DNA of 64,000 nt from Volvariella volvacea V23 (Eukaryota; Basidiomycota; Agaricomycetes; Agaricales; Pluteaceae): NCBI GenBank assembly GCA_000349905.1, contig KB722740.1, forward strand, positions 29,318 to 93,317, read 5' to 3'. Positions within the stretch are counted from its first letter, which is position 1; each line of letters opens with the position of its first letter. The notes below the pieces were generated by a model, which saw nothing but the letters and a program-made list of their open reading frames with translations, did not search any database and was not told where the DNA came from. Made by a program: the position numbers and the translations under genes. This document shows positions 23,889-34,652 of this stretch, in pieces.

Positions 23889-24812
23889 GATGGATTGAGC
23901 GGAGGTAGTGAAGGAGGGATAGTGGTAAGAAGGCGGGTATCGGTGGAATATATGGAAGTACAGAGACAGACTTTTTGAATCCAGGGCGAACAATTTACAT
24001 ACACGTGCCGGGCACATGTCCCCAACTTCGCTACCCATTTTTTATACTCCTTGAATCGATGACCTCCCCGTTACCTCCTGGCCTCTCGACGACGTAATGC
24101 CACCCTGGCCCAGAGACGCTGCTCGTGCAGTCTGCAACATATCCAGCTGCTCGACGCTCTCGCTCTGCGTGCTGGACACTGGGCCCCTCCCAGGCATTGT
24201 TTGGAGCGCGGCGACTCGTGCCACGAGGCCGGCCTCGTGTCCTGATCTTCGCGAAATCCCGTTTCTCTTTTGAGAACTTTGGGCATACGTGGTTCCATAT
24301 TCGCCGCACGATCGCCGGTGAACAAGTAAACTGATCAGGCCGGAAGGGCGCAGGCGTGCTCAGGAGCGCAAGCATTCAGTGCATTCGAAGACACGTACGT
24401 GATGCACGGGCGGTACCCCCGCGCCTGATACAGCTTCATTTCATTTCATAATGGTATACTTACAGCCCATTGAGAATGACCTCACCGCATCACGTCCGTC
24501 TTGCGCTTAGGATTTTGCATTTTTGCCGGTGATGCGGGTTGATGAACTCGCCATTGTCCTGATGAACATGCAGTCAATAATAACGAAAACAACTGATACG
24601 GCTCTAGTTATTACACCTCCCGGTTGGCGGTGTCGGGTAAGCGTATTACTTCCCGAATTTTTGGAGAATACATATTGTCAGGACATTACTCTTGCATGAA
24701 TTCTCTCTCTTTGCAAATATACGAAACAGACACATACAGATCGTGGGCGATACACAGAACAAGAATATGCAGCTACAAGCAACTACTATACGTTACTGAA
24801 GAAACGTCAATC
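23889..24812. other. intergenic between BTB copies A and B
   Basis: About 0.9 kb with no supported gene. It should contain the promoter of copy A and the terminator of copy B. Open frames at 24031-24375 overlap on both strands and have no domain. Confidence 0.5.
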
Positions 24813-25898
24813 TTATGCCAACGGCCCTTTTGCGTGTTCCGTCCCTTTACTCGCACCGTTAACACCGTTCGTTTTCTTGCCCTCGTCGCCTGTAGCATTG
24901 GCACGTGAAATCGCTTAGGTTAGTAAGATTACTTCCTAGGACAATGAGGTGACGCTTACCTTTCTTCACAGCGTGGCCAAGTAATTTCCGAATAAAATTA
25001 ACCAACTGAACCTCGTCAGCCTGGCTCAGGATCTCCGTGGGCCCTTTTTTTGCCAGAACTGAATGAAGTTTTTCGCGCGCTTGATAAATCATGACTGTTG
25101 CCTCGATTGCAAGGGTCCTGGACTCTTCAATAGTGAGTGGCTCGGCGCGTTTTGCAAGCTTCGCGTAAAGGGGAATCGTCACGTTGGCATCAACAGCATA
25201 TTGCTCGTAGAGCGCAAGGCGGTCCACTGTGGGATATTCGAGTTTCTCCATCTCCCGGACAGCTAGCTCCTTGACTCTTTCAAAGCCCCAGTTATGGGCT
25301 TGATCGAGGATATCTGTCCAGTCTGGGATGGTGAAGTCATAGACTGAGAATCGCCTATGGGGTTCCCAGCACAGATCATTAACAATGGTCCACGATGATT
25401 GATAAATGGTATAAGCACTCACGGATTGTAGAAGACGTCAAGAAACTTAGAAAAGCTCTCTGGGGAGACGTCGAGAACAATTTCAGGTTCATCCTCGCCA
25501 GATACTTGGCGAGGCGCCCCGGGAGCGGGACGGGGGATGGCATTAAGCCAGTCCCTGAACATGGCGCTCTCGCGCTCAAAGAAGTAGGAGTGTACTTTGA
25601 AACGCACATCCCCCGCCTAATGTCGAGTAATACACATCCTCGGTGAGCCTTCATAAACCCACACACATATAGCACGACTTACCAGTAATAACATATCTCC
25701 GGAAGTCAAGTAATAGGTCGGATGGCATTTAAGATTACGAAGTGCTGACGAGCCGGGGCGACCATTTGTTGGTGAATAAATCGGTGGTGGTTGTGGGAGT
25801 TGAGACGAGTGCTGGCTGTTGGAGCCGGTGGGCGGGCTAGTGTCAATCCTCAGTGAAGAGGTGTTGCCATTTGTCCGTCCATTGGATTTGCCAGCCAT
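24813..25898 (-). CDS. BTB/POZ domain protein, copy B
   Basis: Four exons (25898-25683, 25616-25423, 25354-24960, 24889-24813) sum to 294 codons, 293 residues. A Ser/Asn/Pro-rich leader precedes the BTB core: LKCHPTYYLTSGDMLLL, FKVHSYFFERESAMFRDWL, FLDVFYNP. The BACK-like helical part begins FTIPDWTDILDQAHNWGFE and contains VREMEKLEYPTVDRLALYEQ. Exon 3 is 395 nt, exactly the length of exon 3 in copy C, and the two share the VDRLALYE motif and an AREKL..LAKKG stretch, so B and C are the closest pair. The short last exon is Lys/Gly-rich. Confidence 0.88.
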
Positions 25899-26439
25899 TC
25901 TTAGATGCAGGGATTTGAAGTGTAGATGCGTTGAGTAGTGTGGTTTGGGAGAATGTGATCAGTATGGGGGTCTCTTCTATTTGGAGGTTTTTATCCTTAG
26001 CAGATCCCCTTTAGATCGTTCTGCATCTAATTCTTCCTCCTCGGCGTAGAGCAACCAACTTCCCTTTTCCATCTTCAAGTCACCTCAGCCAGGGCCATCC
26101 TTAACTTGTCATTCGTGAATTATGCTTCCTTGGTTTCTTACCACTTCATGCATGATACTCCCGCAAAGAGGATTCACCACAAGAAGGCAAGGGACAAGAA
26201 CAACGCTCGCCATGCGACGGACCACGAGCCACTCGCCAATATTCGGGAGTAAGAAGCTAAATGTAAGCTAGTGTGAATTTAATTTTCTCTATCCTCGTTT
26301 CGATGAATATCTTGACCAGCTGTACAGTGTCTCAATGGCCTGATAGCAATACCAGTACAATCTCCCCTATCTTGCGTTGGCACGCCTATCTGTGGTTCTA
26401 ATCTAAAGTGCGGGGCGGACCTGTCCCTGCATCACACAA

Positions 26440-26890
26440 TTTCCCCAGCTACCGTTCTCGAACATCGAAGAGAGAAAGGCCGTGGACATGTTCGAGAGAG
26501 ACAAAAAGGAATTGAGACCAATTCAATCGTTCATCCACGTGGGTAAACTTTCCGCTGGAGCGGTATCAGCACTCAGAAGCCCAACTTGAAGAAGCGGCGA
26601 CCTTGTATATTCAATTTAGGTTACTTACACCCCCGCTTCCCCACATCGAAGACTCCCCAGACTTTGACGCGTTCAAGTCGCACCACTATAATGGTGAGTC
26701 CAAAACATGTGGCGCGGTGATGTTATCGGTATGGTGCCTCCTTGTTGCTTTCTGTTCTTCGCGTACCATGACTGCGCAATATCTGACAGTTCCTTCCACA
26801 ATTCCCGAACTGAATTGCCACCAACGAATCTTCACGAAATGTTTGCTTTTGCCTCCAAGTTCTGCGAATTAAGTTTTAGTTGCAACAGAT
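26440..26890 (+). pseudogene. possible coding relic between BTB genes
   Basis: Within the 1.4-kb gap between BTB copies B and C, the plus strand holds short stretches that read like conserved protein: ERKAVDMFERDKKELRPI near 26475, then, after a possible intron, EAQLEEAATLYIQFRLLTPP near 26590 and DSPDFDAFKSHHYNG near 26650. No start, no full frame and no recognised family. The remaining parts of 25899-27276 show nothing. Confidence 0.25.
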
Positions 26891-27276
26891 GCTGGTAAGT
26901 TGCATCTTTCAATGGTTTATTATCTTTGTCTCTTCTTTTCGAAGAAGGGGAATCCACAGTTCCAAACGCGAGAAACGCCGCTGGGACTCGTACTCGTTAA
27001 TGAACTTCCTTGCATCGGATAGTTGAGCCAGACTCCACTTTGTGTTTTAGAGTGTTTTGTACCTATTTATAACTAACGCTCGTGCTATTATCTCAGTGTG
27101 GGTTTGGGCTCGAGGATAGTCGATCGATGACCGCAAGTTTAGAAGACAAACAAATTCATCCTATACCCTCATGACTGGAAAAGTGGATGATCACGAGGAA
27201 ATATATTACATTGCTGACTGTTACAAAACATCGACGATTTGCTGGTGATAGCGTAAACTATTCATGATGTCTACTA

Positions 27277-28287
27277 CTAGGCCGTCGTGCCGCTACGTTT
27301 CTTTTCATCTTTGTAAATGGAAAAGGGTGTAGCACAAGGTTAGAGCGTCTTTATTTAATGTCATGTTGGAGATTACTTACCACTCTTCGCCAATCCCAAA
27401 AATTGGCGAATAAGATTGTATAGCGAAGCCTCTTCAGGGAATGGAACGGGCGGTACTTTAAGCCCTTTCTTCGCTAAAATAGCATACAGCTTCTCGCGCG
27501 CATGAAAGATGAATACTGTCGCTCTTATACCAAGTAACATGGATTCTTCAATGCTGATGGTCTCGATGCGTAGCACAAGGCTGACGTATAGAGGAACCGC
27601 AATCTCGGGATTAGCACCGTATTTCTCGTACAAAGCGAGTCTGTCAACTGTCGGACACTCGATCTTTTCTAGCTCACGGATAGCGAGGTCCTTGACCCTA
27701 TCAAAACCCCAGCGATAGGCTTGGTCAAGAATGTCGGCCCAATCGTGGACCGTAAAAACGTATATGGTGTAGTTCCTAACAAATGTGGTCAGCCAGACAA
27801 ATACGACATGACGCTTATACTCACGGATTGTAAAATATGTCAAGGAATTTGGCAAAGCACTCTGGAGAAACATCCAGGACTAGGTCCGAGACGTCGTCTG
27901 GGCCTCGCATTCCAGGAGTGGAAGGAGCCATTGCATTGATCCGCTCCCGGAAGAGCTGCGACTCGCGTTCAAAGAAATACGAATGCACTTTGAATAGCAC
28001 ATTCCCGGCCTGTTGAGCAGTAATGGTAAGAACCCGATATCGTATCCTTCAACTGCGAAGGAGGTGCTCACCAGAAAGTGTATATCACCGGTGCAGATGT
28101 AGTATTTAGGGTGTCGTTTGAGATCATGGAGCGCCGGATTTCTTGTGGGTGGAGATGAACTAGTATGGGCTGAAGACGTGGACGGCTGCACGCCATTTCC
28201 GTTCTGGTTGCAGTTCGACGTATTGACATTTGGTCCCGCAGTCTGGTTGGTGCTGGAGGTTCCTGCAGATTGGTTGCAGTTGGACAT
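27277..28287 (-). CDS. BTB/POZ domain protein, copy C
   Basis: Four exons (28287-28072, 28009-27825, 27775-27381, 27308-27277) sum to 276 codons, 275 residues. The start MSNCNQSAGTSSTNQ leads into an Asn/Ser/Thr-rich leader, then LKRHPKYYICTGDIHFL, FKVHSYFFERESQLFRERI and FLDIFYNP. The helical half begins FTVHDWADILDQAYRWGFD and shares VDRLALYEKYG and AREKLYAILAKKGL with copy B. The final exon is only 32 nt and encodes a basic tail (DEKKRSGTTA). An upstream in-frame ATG at 28392 exists, but 28287 gives a leader like that of copy B. Same intron phases as the other copies. Confidence 0.88.
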
Positions 28288-30157
28288 ACCGCTCAAGTGT
28301 GTGTAAGAGTTGAGTGGGCGTAGGTGGACGTAAAAGCTAGGGGCAGTAAACTTGGTTCTGGCGCTACGAGTTTCTTGAGACTCTTCACCCACTGGATGGG
28401 GGCTTTATATCTCAAGCAGCCCTTGATACGATTTTTACGATATTCATACCCTCCAACGGTGACTTCACTTATCTGTCATATTGATGATGCACTTTCTCGT
28501 TCTATCACCAGTTTCCCCGGTCCACCAGCCGCACCCAGTGTTCTTGTTGCTGAATCGAGGTTGGTGGAGTACGAGAGTTTCGGAAAGCGGGCTCACCTGA
28601 CGAAGGGAAACAAAGAACGGACGGAGTGCTGACCATATGGCCAAGGGAAACGCTTCCATAACAATCCACAAGGAAATCGCTAGTAGGAAATAACTTGAGG
28701 TAGTATCCACTATTCAAAGTACGAACACCCGCCGACCTACTATCTCGAGTGCAAAAACACCCATCCTACGTACAACCCTATCTTGGAAAATAGATTTTCT
28801 CAGCATAGCCTCAACGAACAGGTTTTTGGAGTCGAGTTGAACCGCTCCACCCACGTGGTGCCCATATGACGGTCAGTCGGTGGAGCTGATAGAAGTCAAA
28901 AAGCTAACATAGACACGATGCAGGAAGCAGAAAGCACGATCCTCGGCCGCGGGGTTGTCATCATGACCTCAAACTCATGGAACCGCGTATTGCTTCCCCG
29001 CATTGAAAGGCGCCGACACGCCCTTCAACTTGAATCTGCCGCTGTCGCATTCAGACCTCACGACGACCTGAAAGCCGTGACATTGTTCGAACTTTGGTGT
29101 ACTTCCCGTCGGTGGTGCCTTTTCAGGTTTTGCGTTCTATGATGGCGCAGTCACCCGATGTTTGCTTCCTCAAATGAATTTCAATTTCACGAAAGGTCTA
29201 GTCGCACACGTTGGGCTGACTCTGAATCAAATCCAGAGTCTTTGTCGAGTTCTGGAATGTGAAGCCCACCTTTGCGTTGCTGTCAGAAAGAGCCGCGGCG
29301 GACGACCCGGGATGATAAGAAAGAAGTATCACTCGTGTTCTTGTTGTATCTCTACCCTATCAAGCCGGACTATCGCCCCACAACAGGAGGCCATTGGCTA
29401 ACGAAATCGGTAGGGCATGTTACTCCTATTCGATACCGGAACGGCATTTAATTGCTCATCGGAAATATGGCAGTGATGCACATCTCGCGCATGCGTTAAG
29501 GTTATAAGCTTCAAATACGACATGGATAAGCAAGATGCAGCTGGTGTGTGCAACCCAGCTGCAGGTGCGCACAACCACGCGCCGTAACGTAGCTATTCAT
29601 CAACACTGACCTCGTGGTAGAATAGAACCTATGACTGCGCGATTGCGTTCGGCGTTTTGAAACGCACGGCATGCCTCGTGAAGGTATCCAAGCCTCAAGG
29701 CCTGAACAAGCTTTGTTGCGGTCAAGAATGGCAGCACACAAGCACGGACATATATGCGCTATCATCAGGTATCTCGCGGTGCAGATCGTGTCAATGTCGA
29801 TCTGTTGACTGCGCGTTAGCAGGGGCAGGGAAGTGCAGAACCCTGACACTGATTAGCTTGAATGTAACGTCAATGGAAGGTGGAGATGCACTGGACCCGA
29901 GGTGCTGGTGGTACCGTTTACCTCCTCGATGAAGAGATTATTGTTCTTGGCTTCGAGAAAGATTAGAAAATATCGCTCATGAAATGTACAAGCGTTGAGT
30001 TTAGCATTTCGCAAAAGCAATACAAGCTATGAAAAAATACAAGTGATAGCACTAGGAAACCAGTGACAAAATGAAAACACGACAAATAGGTCGCACAGGA
30101 ATATCTACAGTAATAATACGATCCACATCGTTAGTACTACGTACAGTCCTACCAAAA
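28288..30157. other. intergenic between BTB copies C and D, no gene supported
   Basis: About 1.9 kb. Plus-strand frames at 28918-29401 (for example DDLKAVTLFELWCTSRRWCLF) are short and in different frames. They may be relics but no family is recognisable. Confidence 0.45.
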
Positions 30158-31297
30158 TCAATGGCCACGGGATGCAGTCGCGTTTCCCCGATGCTTGGGA
30201 ATGCCGTTGACGGTCGGTCCCGACTTTGATTTCGAGCGACTTGGCCTGCTATTTCCCTTGGGGACGGGAGAGCACGGTCTCGAAAGAGGAGTTAGGGGGC
30301 GACCAGTACCTAAACATGCACAAAGTGCGGTAAGCACGGCTCTGAAATGTCAGATGAAAGGTAAAGCAGTACATACCCGGCTCGGGGATGCCGAATATCA
30401 GCAACATTGCGGCGCTGAGTTTTGGTTCATCAATGACTAGACGAGAAGAACTTGGAGGTCGTGGCGATGGGGATAATGAAGACGATGGGTCGGCTGCAGG
30501 TTGTGGCGTTGCAGCCCCATTTCTTGCGTGGGTATCAGGGAGCTCGGGATCATCGTGAACGCATACAAGCGCTCGCTCGCGAACTTGGAAAATTCTTATC
30601 GAGGTCTCAAGTCCCAACTGAGTAGCCTCGAGAAGGGTGAGGCCTTCAGGACGGGAGCACAGCTCTCGATACCTCCAGTAAAGTATCTGCTCGTCCACTC
30701 GATTTTCTTGGTATATCCGTACCCGGTCAATGATTGGCATATAGGCGCTCTCTAGTTGGCGGATAGCAAGGGAGCGAACCTCGGGAAACTGCCACTGTGT
30801 GGAAACACGGAGGAGAGTAATCCAGTCGTCTGTTTTGAATGTGTCGTAGATATTGAATTTTCTAATAACCGTGATGAGTGTCGATTAAAAATAAAGGAGG
30901 GACGCTCGTGCAGGACAGCAAACGTCCAACAAGGTGAAAAAAGGGGAAATGGCTCACGGGTTGTAGAATATCTTCAACAGCACGACGAAATCCGACGCCG
31001 GCACATCTTCCAACTTGAGAGCTGCACTTTCTGACCTGCCACTTCGCTCCGATCCTGGTACCGGACAATTGAGGAGTCGTTGAAATCGTGGCGACTCCCT
31101 CTCGAAGAAATGACTGTGCACGCGAAATTGCACATCCTCGACCTTGTTAAAGGGACAGTCAACGCATATAGTAATCGAATCTGGGTGATGGTGCTTACGA
31201 CAACATGGAGATCGCCACCCTGAATGTAGTAATCCGGATGGCGTTTGAGGACATGGACATTGTCAGAGTGATGACGGTTGTGGCAATACGGGTGCAT
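30158..31297 (-). CDS. BTB/POZ domain protein, copy D
   Basis: Four exons (31297-31199, 31142-30958, 30861-30377, 30309-30158) sum to 307 codons, 306 residues. The leader is short and His-rich (MHPYCHNRHHSDN), then VLKRHPDYYIQGGDLHVV, FRVHSHFFERESPRFQRLL and LLKIFYNP. The helical half has WITLLRVSTQWQFPEVRSLAIR and ends in a Pro/Ser-rich insert before DEPKLSAAMLLIFGIPEP. The last exon is basic (RPSRSKSKSG). Exon 2 is 185 nt, the same as in copy C. The order in the array on the minus strand is D, C, B, A. Confidence 0.86.
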
Positions 31298-31887
31298 GGC
31301 GAATTGTGATATTGCCCAAGTTCAAGTGTCGCTGAGGACGGTGGCGGGAATTGCGGAGAAGTGATGTGGGGGGGTATCAAGGGTACGAAACGCAGGATGT
31401 GACAAGGGATATTTGTATGGGAGGGAATTGAATGGGGCCATGGGTGACGATTTGGCACGGCGTGGCAACTGTCGAACGATGGCCTGCGTCCAGGAGAACG
31501 GAGGGAAGGCGGGAGGGGTTCGAATCCAAACGGGAGAGCCCACCACCAGTTTGGCACTCCAACTGTCAATCTTGTTCACCCTATCTGCCTCGTGTGTCCA
31601 ACTGCAGAATATCGACAATCCCCGTGGTCGTGCGTCCACAAATCTGCAAAGTGCCTTTGGAGCTCACGACACGTTTTTCGGCGAGTCAGGCAACATGATT
31701 AGAATCGCGCAGACAAGCCCTGGTCGGGAGACCACACGTGTCACGGGGACTGGTGTGAACTGCGCATTTCTGCAGCCGGTTCTACCGAACTTCTGCAGCG
31801 GTAGTGGTTGCAAGGCGGACAAATCAAAAGGATCAGCCCACCCGAAGTCGTCCAAAGGAGATGCTTGATTGGGGTGTTTATCAGACA
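31298..31887. other. intergenic, no gene seen
   Basis: About 0.6 kb between BTB copy D and the first PARG-like gene. Overlapping frames on both strands, none with a domain. Confidence 0.5.
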
Positions 31888-32989
31888 TTACAGGTCCTGA
31901 TGCAGAACAACATCCGAGCCCTCAAAGACAGAACGGAAAACAGGAAATGTCTCCTTCCCCAACACCGCAAACACCACGCGGTCAAACGACCATCCAAACC
32001 TCGCCTCTTCCCCTACCAAAAGCTCTCTCCAAATTGAAGCAACCACAGCAACTTTATTCCGAAAAACACCTGTTCCAAAGCTCCCCAGCACGATATTTCT
32101 CACACCTCTCTTCTCGAATGCGTATAGGATCCTGCACATCCTCTCTCGCATGGTTGATTCGATGAGGCTTTCGTCTGTGCTACCCTGTTCGCTGAGTTTG
32201 CGCCGAACGACTCCAGCATTTACAGCGGGGCTGGTGAGAATGTCCACCTCGACTGGTTCCTTCCAGCCCCCTTGATCGCCTCGCATCAATACCACTTTTG
32301 GTGAGTATATCATCGCATGCGAGTAATACCCATCCTGCGGGTCGCGTTTATGCAGAGTATAAAACTTTTGTGCGGTAGGTGTCATTAGACTTGGGTACAG
32401 CGTCGACGAGCGCGCCAGGGATTCTTCCTGGAAGTGACACACATTGGTCGGATGGACCGGGAATACAACCGAACATAAGGCATACCTGCGCCTGAGCACC
32501 CTTTAGAAACCCACCCCCGGGGTTCTTTGCAGAAGCAAAGTTTAGTACCCCAACAGTTGTCCCATCAGCGCCACCGACTCCACTCCCACTAGTTGTCTTC
32601 AGGTAATTAGACAACCGCCTCGCACCCTGAAGCGTGGAGATCTCTAAAAGCGAGATCTTCGTAAACGATGGCCCATCAACCAATCTCCTGGCTAACGGCA
32701 TTGTCGTTGACCACGACGAGAGTTCGGAATCGGGTGGGTAATATATAGTGTTGGACTTGAGATAATCAACTTGCGCGGAAAGGTTGTATGTGACCCCATT
32801 CAGTTCGTATTTTCCTTGTTCTATTGTTGAGATTGTTGTAGCGGCGATGTCGCGCAGTGATGGGCGACCACTTGAACTTCTTTCGCCAGCACTTCTTTCG
32901 CCAGCTGACCCACTTAATGAGTACACGAATTGAATATACGTGTGTGGCTTACTTGATTTGCCTCTGGTTTGTTGCTTAGGTTTCGACAT
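31888..32989 (-). CDS. microbial-type PARG catalytic domain protein, copy 1
   Basis: Two exons (32989-32486, 32427-31888) give 347 residues; an ATG four codons upstream at 33001 is an alternative start. The family (TIGR02452/DUF2263 type) is a macrodomain-fold poly(ADP-ribose) glycohydrolase or ADP-ribosyl hydrolase. The signature is clear: VGVLNFASAKNPGGGFLKGA, then QAQ joined across the intron to EESLARSS, placing GGG-x7-QE as in PARG enzymes. Downstream are SHAMIYSPKVV, DILTSPAVNAGVV and NIVLGSFGTGVFRNKV, the expected adenosine-binding parts. The intron sits exactly between the catalytic Gln and the first Glu. A 15-bp tandem duplication in exon 1 produces SAGERSAGERS. No targeting signal is visible, so a cytosolic or nuclear place is likely. 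It removes ADP-ribose from proteins or DNA by family; the substrate here is unknown. Confidence 0.88.
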
Positions 32990-33272
32990 TGTGATATGCA
33001 CTTGAGAGAGGGTCCGACGAGGACAAAAGGCTAGGGAACATCTTTTATGGTATCGGACCCTGTCGAGTCATTTGCGGGTCGCTTTCGCCTCCTGAGTCTG
33101 CACCGCTTTTAGTGTGCGCGACCGATTGGACCTGACTGCGTCCGCTCTCTCTGGTCTAATAGGAACGGTTTAAGAATACAGGCCAGAGAGCACAGCAAAA
33201 ATACATGTACATTATATTAGCAATGCGTCAACGAAAACGCGACATATACCCTCACCAGCACCACACAAGAGT

Positions 33273-34652
33273 CTACACCTCCATATCCGATTCATGATCC
33301 TCCTCCATCTCAACCGTGCCCCGAACCTCATTCCAAACCCTCTCAAACTCCGTAACCGTCTCCCTCCCCNNNNNNNNNNNNNNNNNNNNNNNNNNNNNNN
33401 NNNNNNNNNNNNNNNNNNNNNNNNNNNNNNNNNNNNNNNNNNNNNNNNNNNNNNNNNNNNNNNNNNNNNAAACACAACCCCTCTCAAAGCTCTTCTCAAA
33501 CCTCGCACCCTTAACTCCAATCAACTCGGCCCAAAGTCTCGCAACGACCTCAACCTTGTTCTGAAAAACGCCCGTGCCAAAGCTCCCCAGCACAAGATTC
33601 TTGACGCCTTCTTGCTCAAAGAGGTAAAGTATACGGCCCATGCGGGCTTTCATGACCTTTTCAATCCTTTGGTCGGTTTGTTTGGGTGATATAGCCCCAA
33701 ACGCGGTTTTGCGGACTACGCCCGCGTTGACCGCCGGGCTTGTCAGAACGTCCACTGCAAGAGGCTCTGTCCATCCTCCATCGTCCGTGCGGAACACAAG
33801 AACGTTGGGAGAGTAAATCATGGCATGGGTGTAATAGCCACCTTTGGAGTCCCGCGAATGGAGGGTATAGAAGCGTTGTGAAGAGGGGGTCATGAGAGTG
33901 TGATAGAGATTGGACGAGCGGGCTATGGATTCTTCTTGCGCTTGTGCGCCGGTGAGGAATCCGCCACCGGGTTTGGTGGCCGATGCAAAGTTGAGGATGC
34001 CGATTTTGGTGGAGGAGGGGGTATTGGGGGTATGTGGGCTGGGTGTGTCCGCGAGGTATCTGGCGCCTTCTAGTGTTGATATTTCGAGAATCGTAAACTC
34101 TGTCTCGGGCGGTTGCTGTGCCTGCGCGTTTGCGTTAGCATTCCCGGTTGTGCTGCCCCCTGAAAAGTATGGCGACGCGTGGGGCGTTGGCGTTGACGCC
34201 GACCCAGACGATCCGACCACCGTCGTGGAAGAAGGCTGAGCTGGAGGTTCCTTCTCCCAAGCAGAGAGCGAATCGGGATCATAATACTTTGTTTTCGTTT
34301 TCGCCGCTTCCGTTGGTCGATCTAGCGGATATCTCACCCCTCCTAGCTCATAATAGCCGCGTTGTAGAGCCGAGAGTGTTCCATCTGCTATAGCTTTTAG
34401 CGCAGCTCGACGTTCGTTGTACTGCGCGTTGTTCTTGTTACTGTTGGTGTACTTGGGCTTGAGCGTTAATTGGGGCATTGAGCCAGTCCGTGTCCGGGGC
34501 TGTGGTGACGATAAAGGTTGCGGGCTAGACCGTGAGTTGGCGCGGTGGATCAATCGTACGTGTAATAAGATGCGAGAAAAGGCCGCACTTGGACTCGGAC
34601 TCGTCTTGACTCGCGCAGTGGGAAGGTGTCGATGAATAGAAAGCATAGTCAC
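33273..34652 (-). CDS. microbial-type PARG catalytic domain protein, copy 2 (interrupted by assembly gap)
   Basis: One exon, no intron, in contrast to copy 1. The N-terminus (MTMLSIHRHLPTARVKTSP to about residue 40) is rich in Arg, Ser and His without acids, as in a mitochondrial presequence. The core matches copy 1: ILNFASATKPGGGFLTGA followed by QAQEESIARSS, then THAMIYSPNVLVF, DVLTSPAVNAGVV and NLVLGSFGTGVF. An Ala/Gln/Asn-rich low-complexity insert precedes the core. Near the C-terminus 100 N bases (33370-33469) interrupt the frame between SFERGCV and GRETVTEF. In copy 1 only about four residues separate the equivalent positions. The gene is otherwise complete and ends SDMEV. The internal MPQLTLKPKY at 34478 could be a cytosolic start. 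Confidence 0.85.
   Translation of the reverse strand: MTMLSIHRHLPTARVKTSPSPSAAFSRILLHVRLIHRANSRSSPQPLSSPQPRTRTGSMPQLTLKPKYTNSNKNNAQYNERRAALKAIADGTLSALQRGYYELGGVRYPLDRPTEAAKTKTKYYDPDSLSAWEKEPPAQPSSTTVVGSSGSASTPTPHASPYFSGGSTTGNANANAQAQQPPETEFTILEISTLEGARYLADTPSPHTPNTPSSTKIGILNFASATKPGGGFLTGAQAQEESIARSSNLYHTLMTPSSQRFYTLHSRDSKGGYYTHAMIYSPNVLVFRTDDGGWTEPLAVDVLTSPAVNAGVVRKTAFGAISPKQTDQRIEKVMKARMGRILYLFEQEGVKNLVLGSFGTGVFQNKVEVVARLWAELIGVKGARFEKSFERGCVXXXXXXXXXXXXXXXXXXXXXXXXXXXXXXXXXXGRETVTEFERVWNEVRGTVEMEEDHESDMEV
33370..33469. other. assembly gap of exactly 100 N
   Basis: A run of 100 undetermined bases inside the second PARG-like gene. The round length marks a gap of conventional, not measured, size. 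Confidence 0.95.

Noticed and set aside
31507..31525. GGTTCGAATCC resembling a tRNA B box
   Set aside because: No 5-bp T-stem, D-arm or acceptor stem can be folded around it.
33212..33689. Frames crossing the N run
   Set aside because: They are open only because N codons are not stops; only the minus-strand PARG frame has homologous sequence on both sides.
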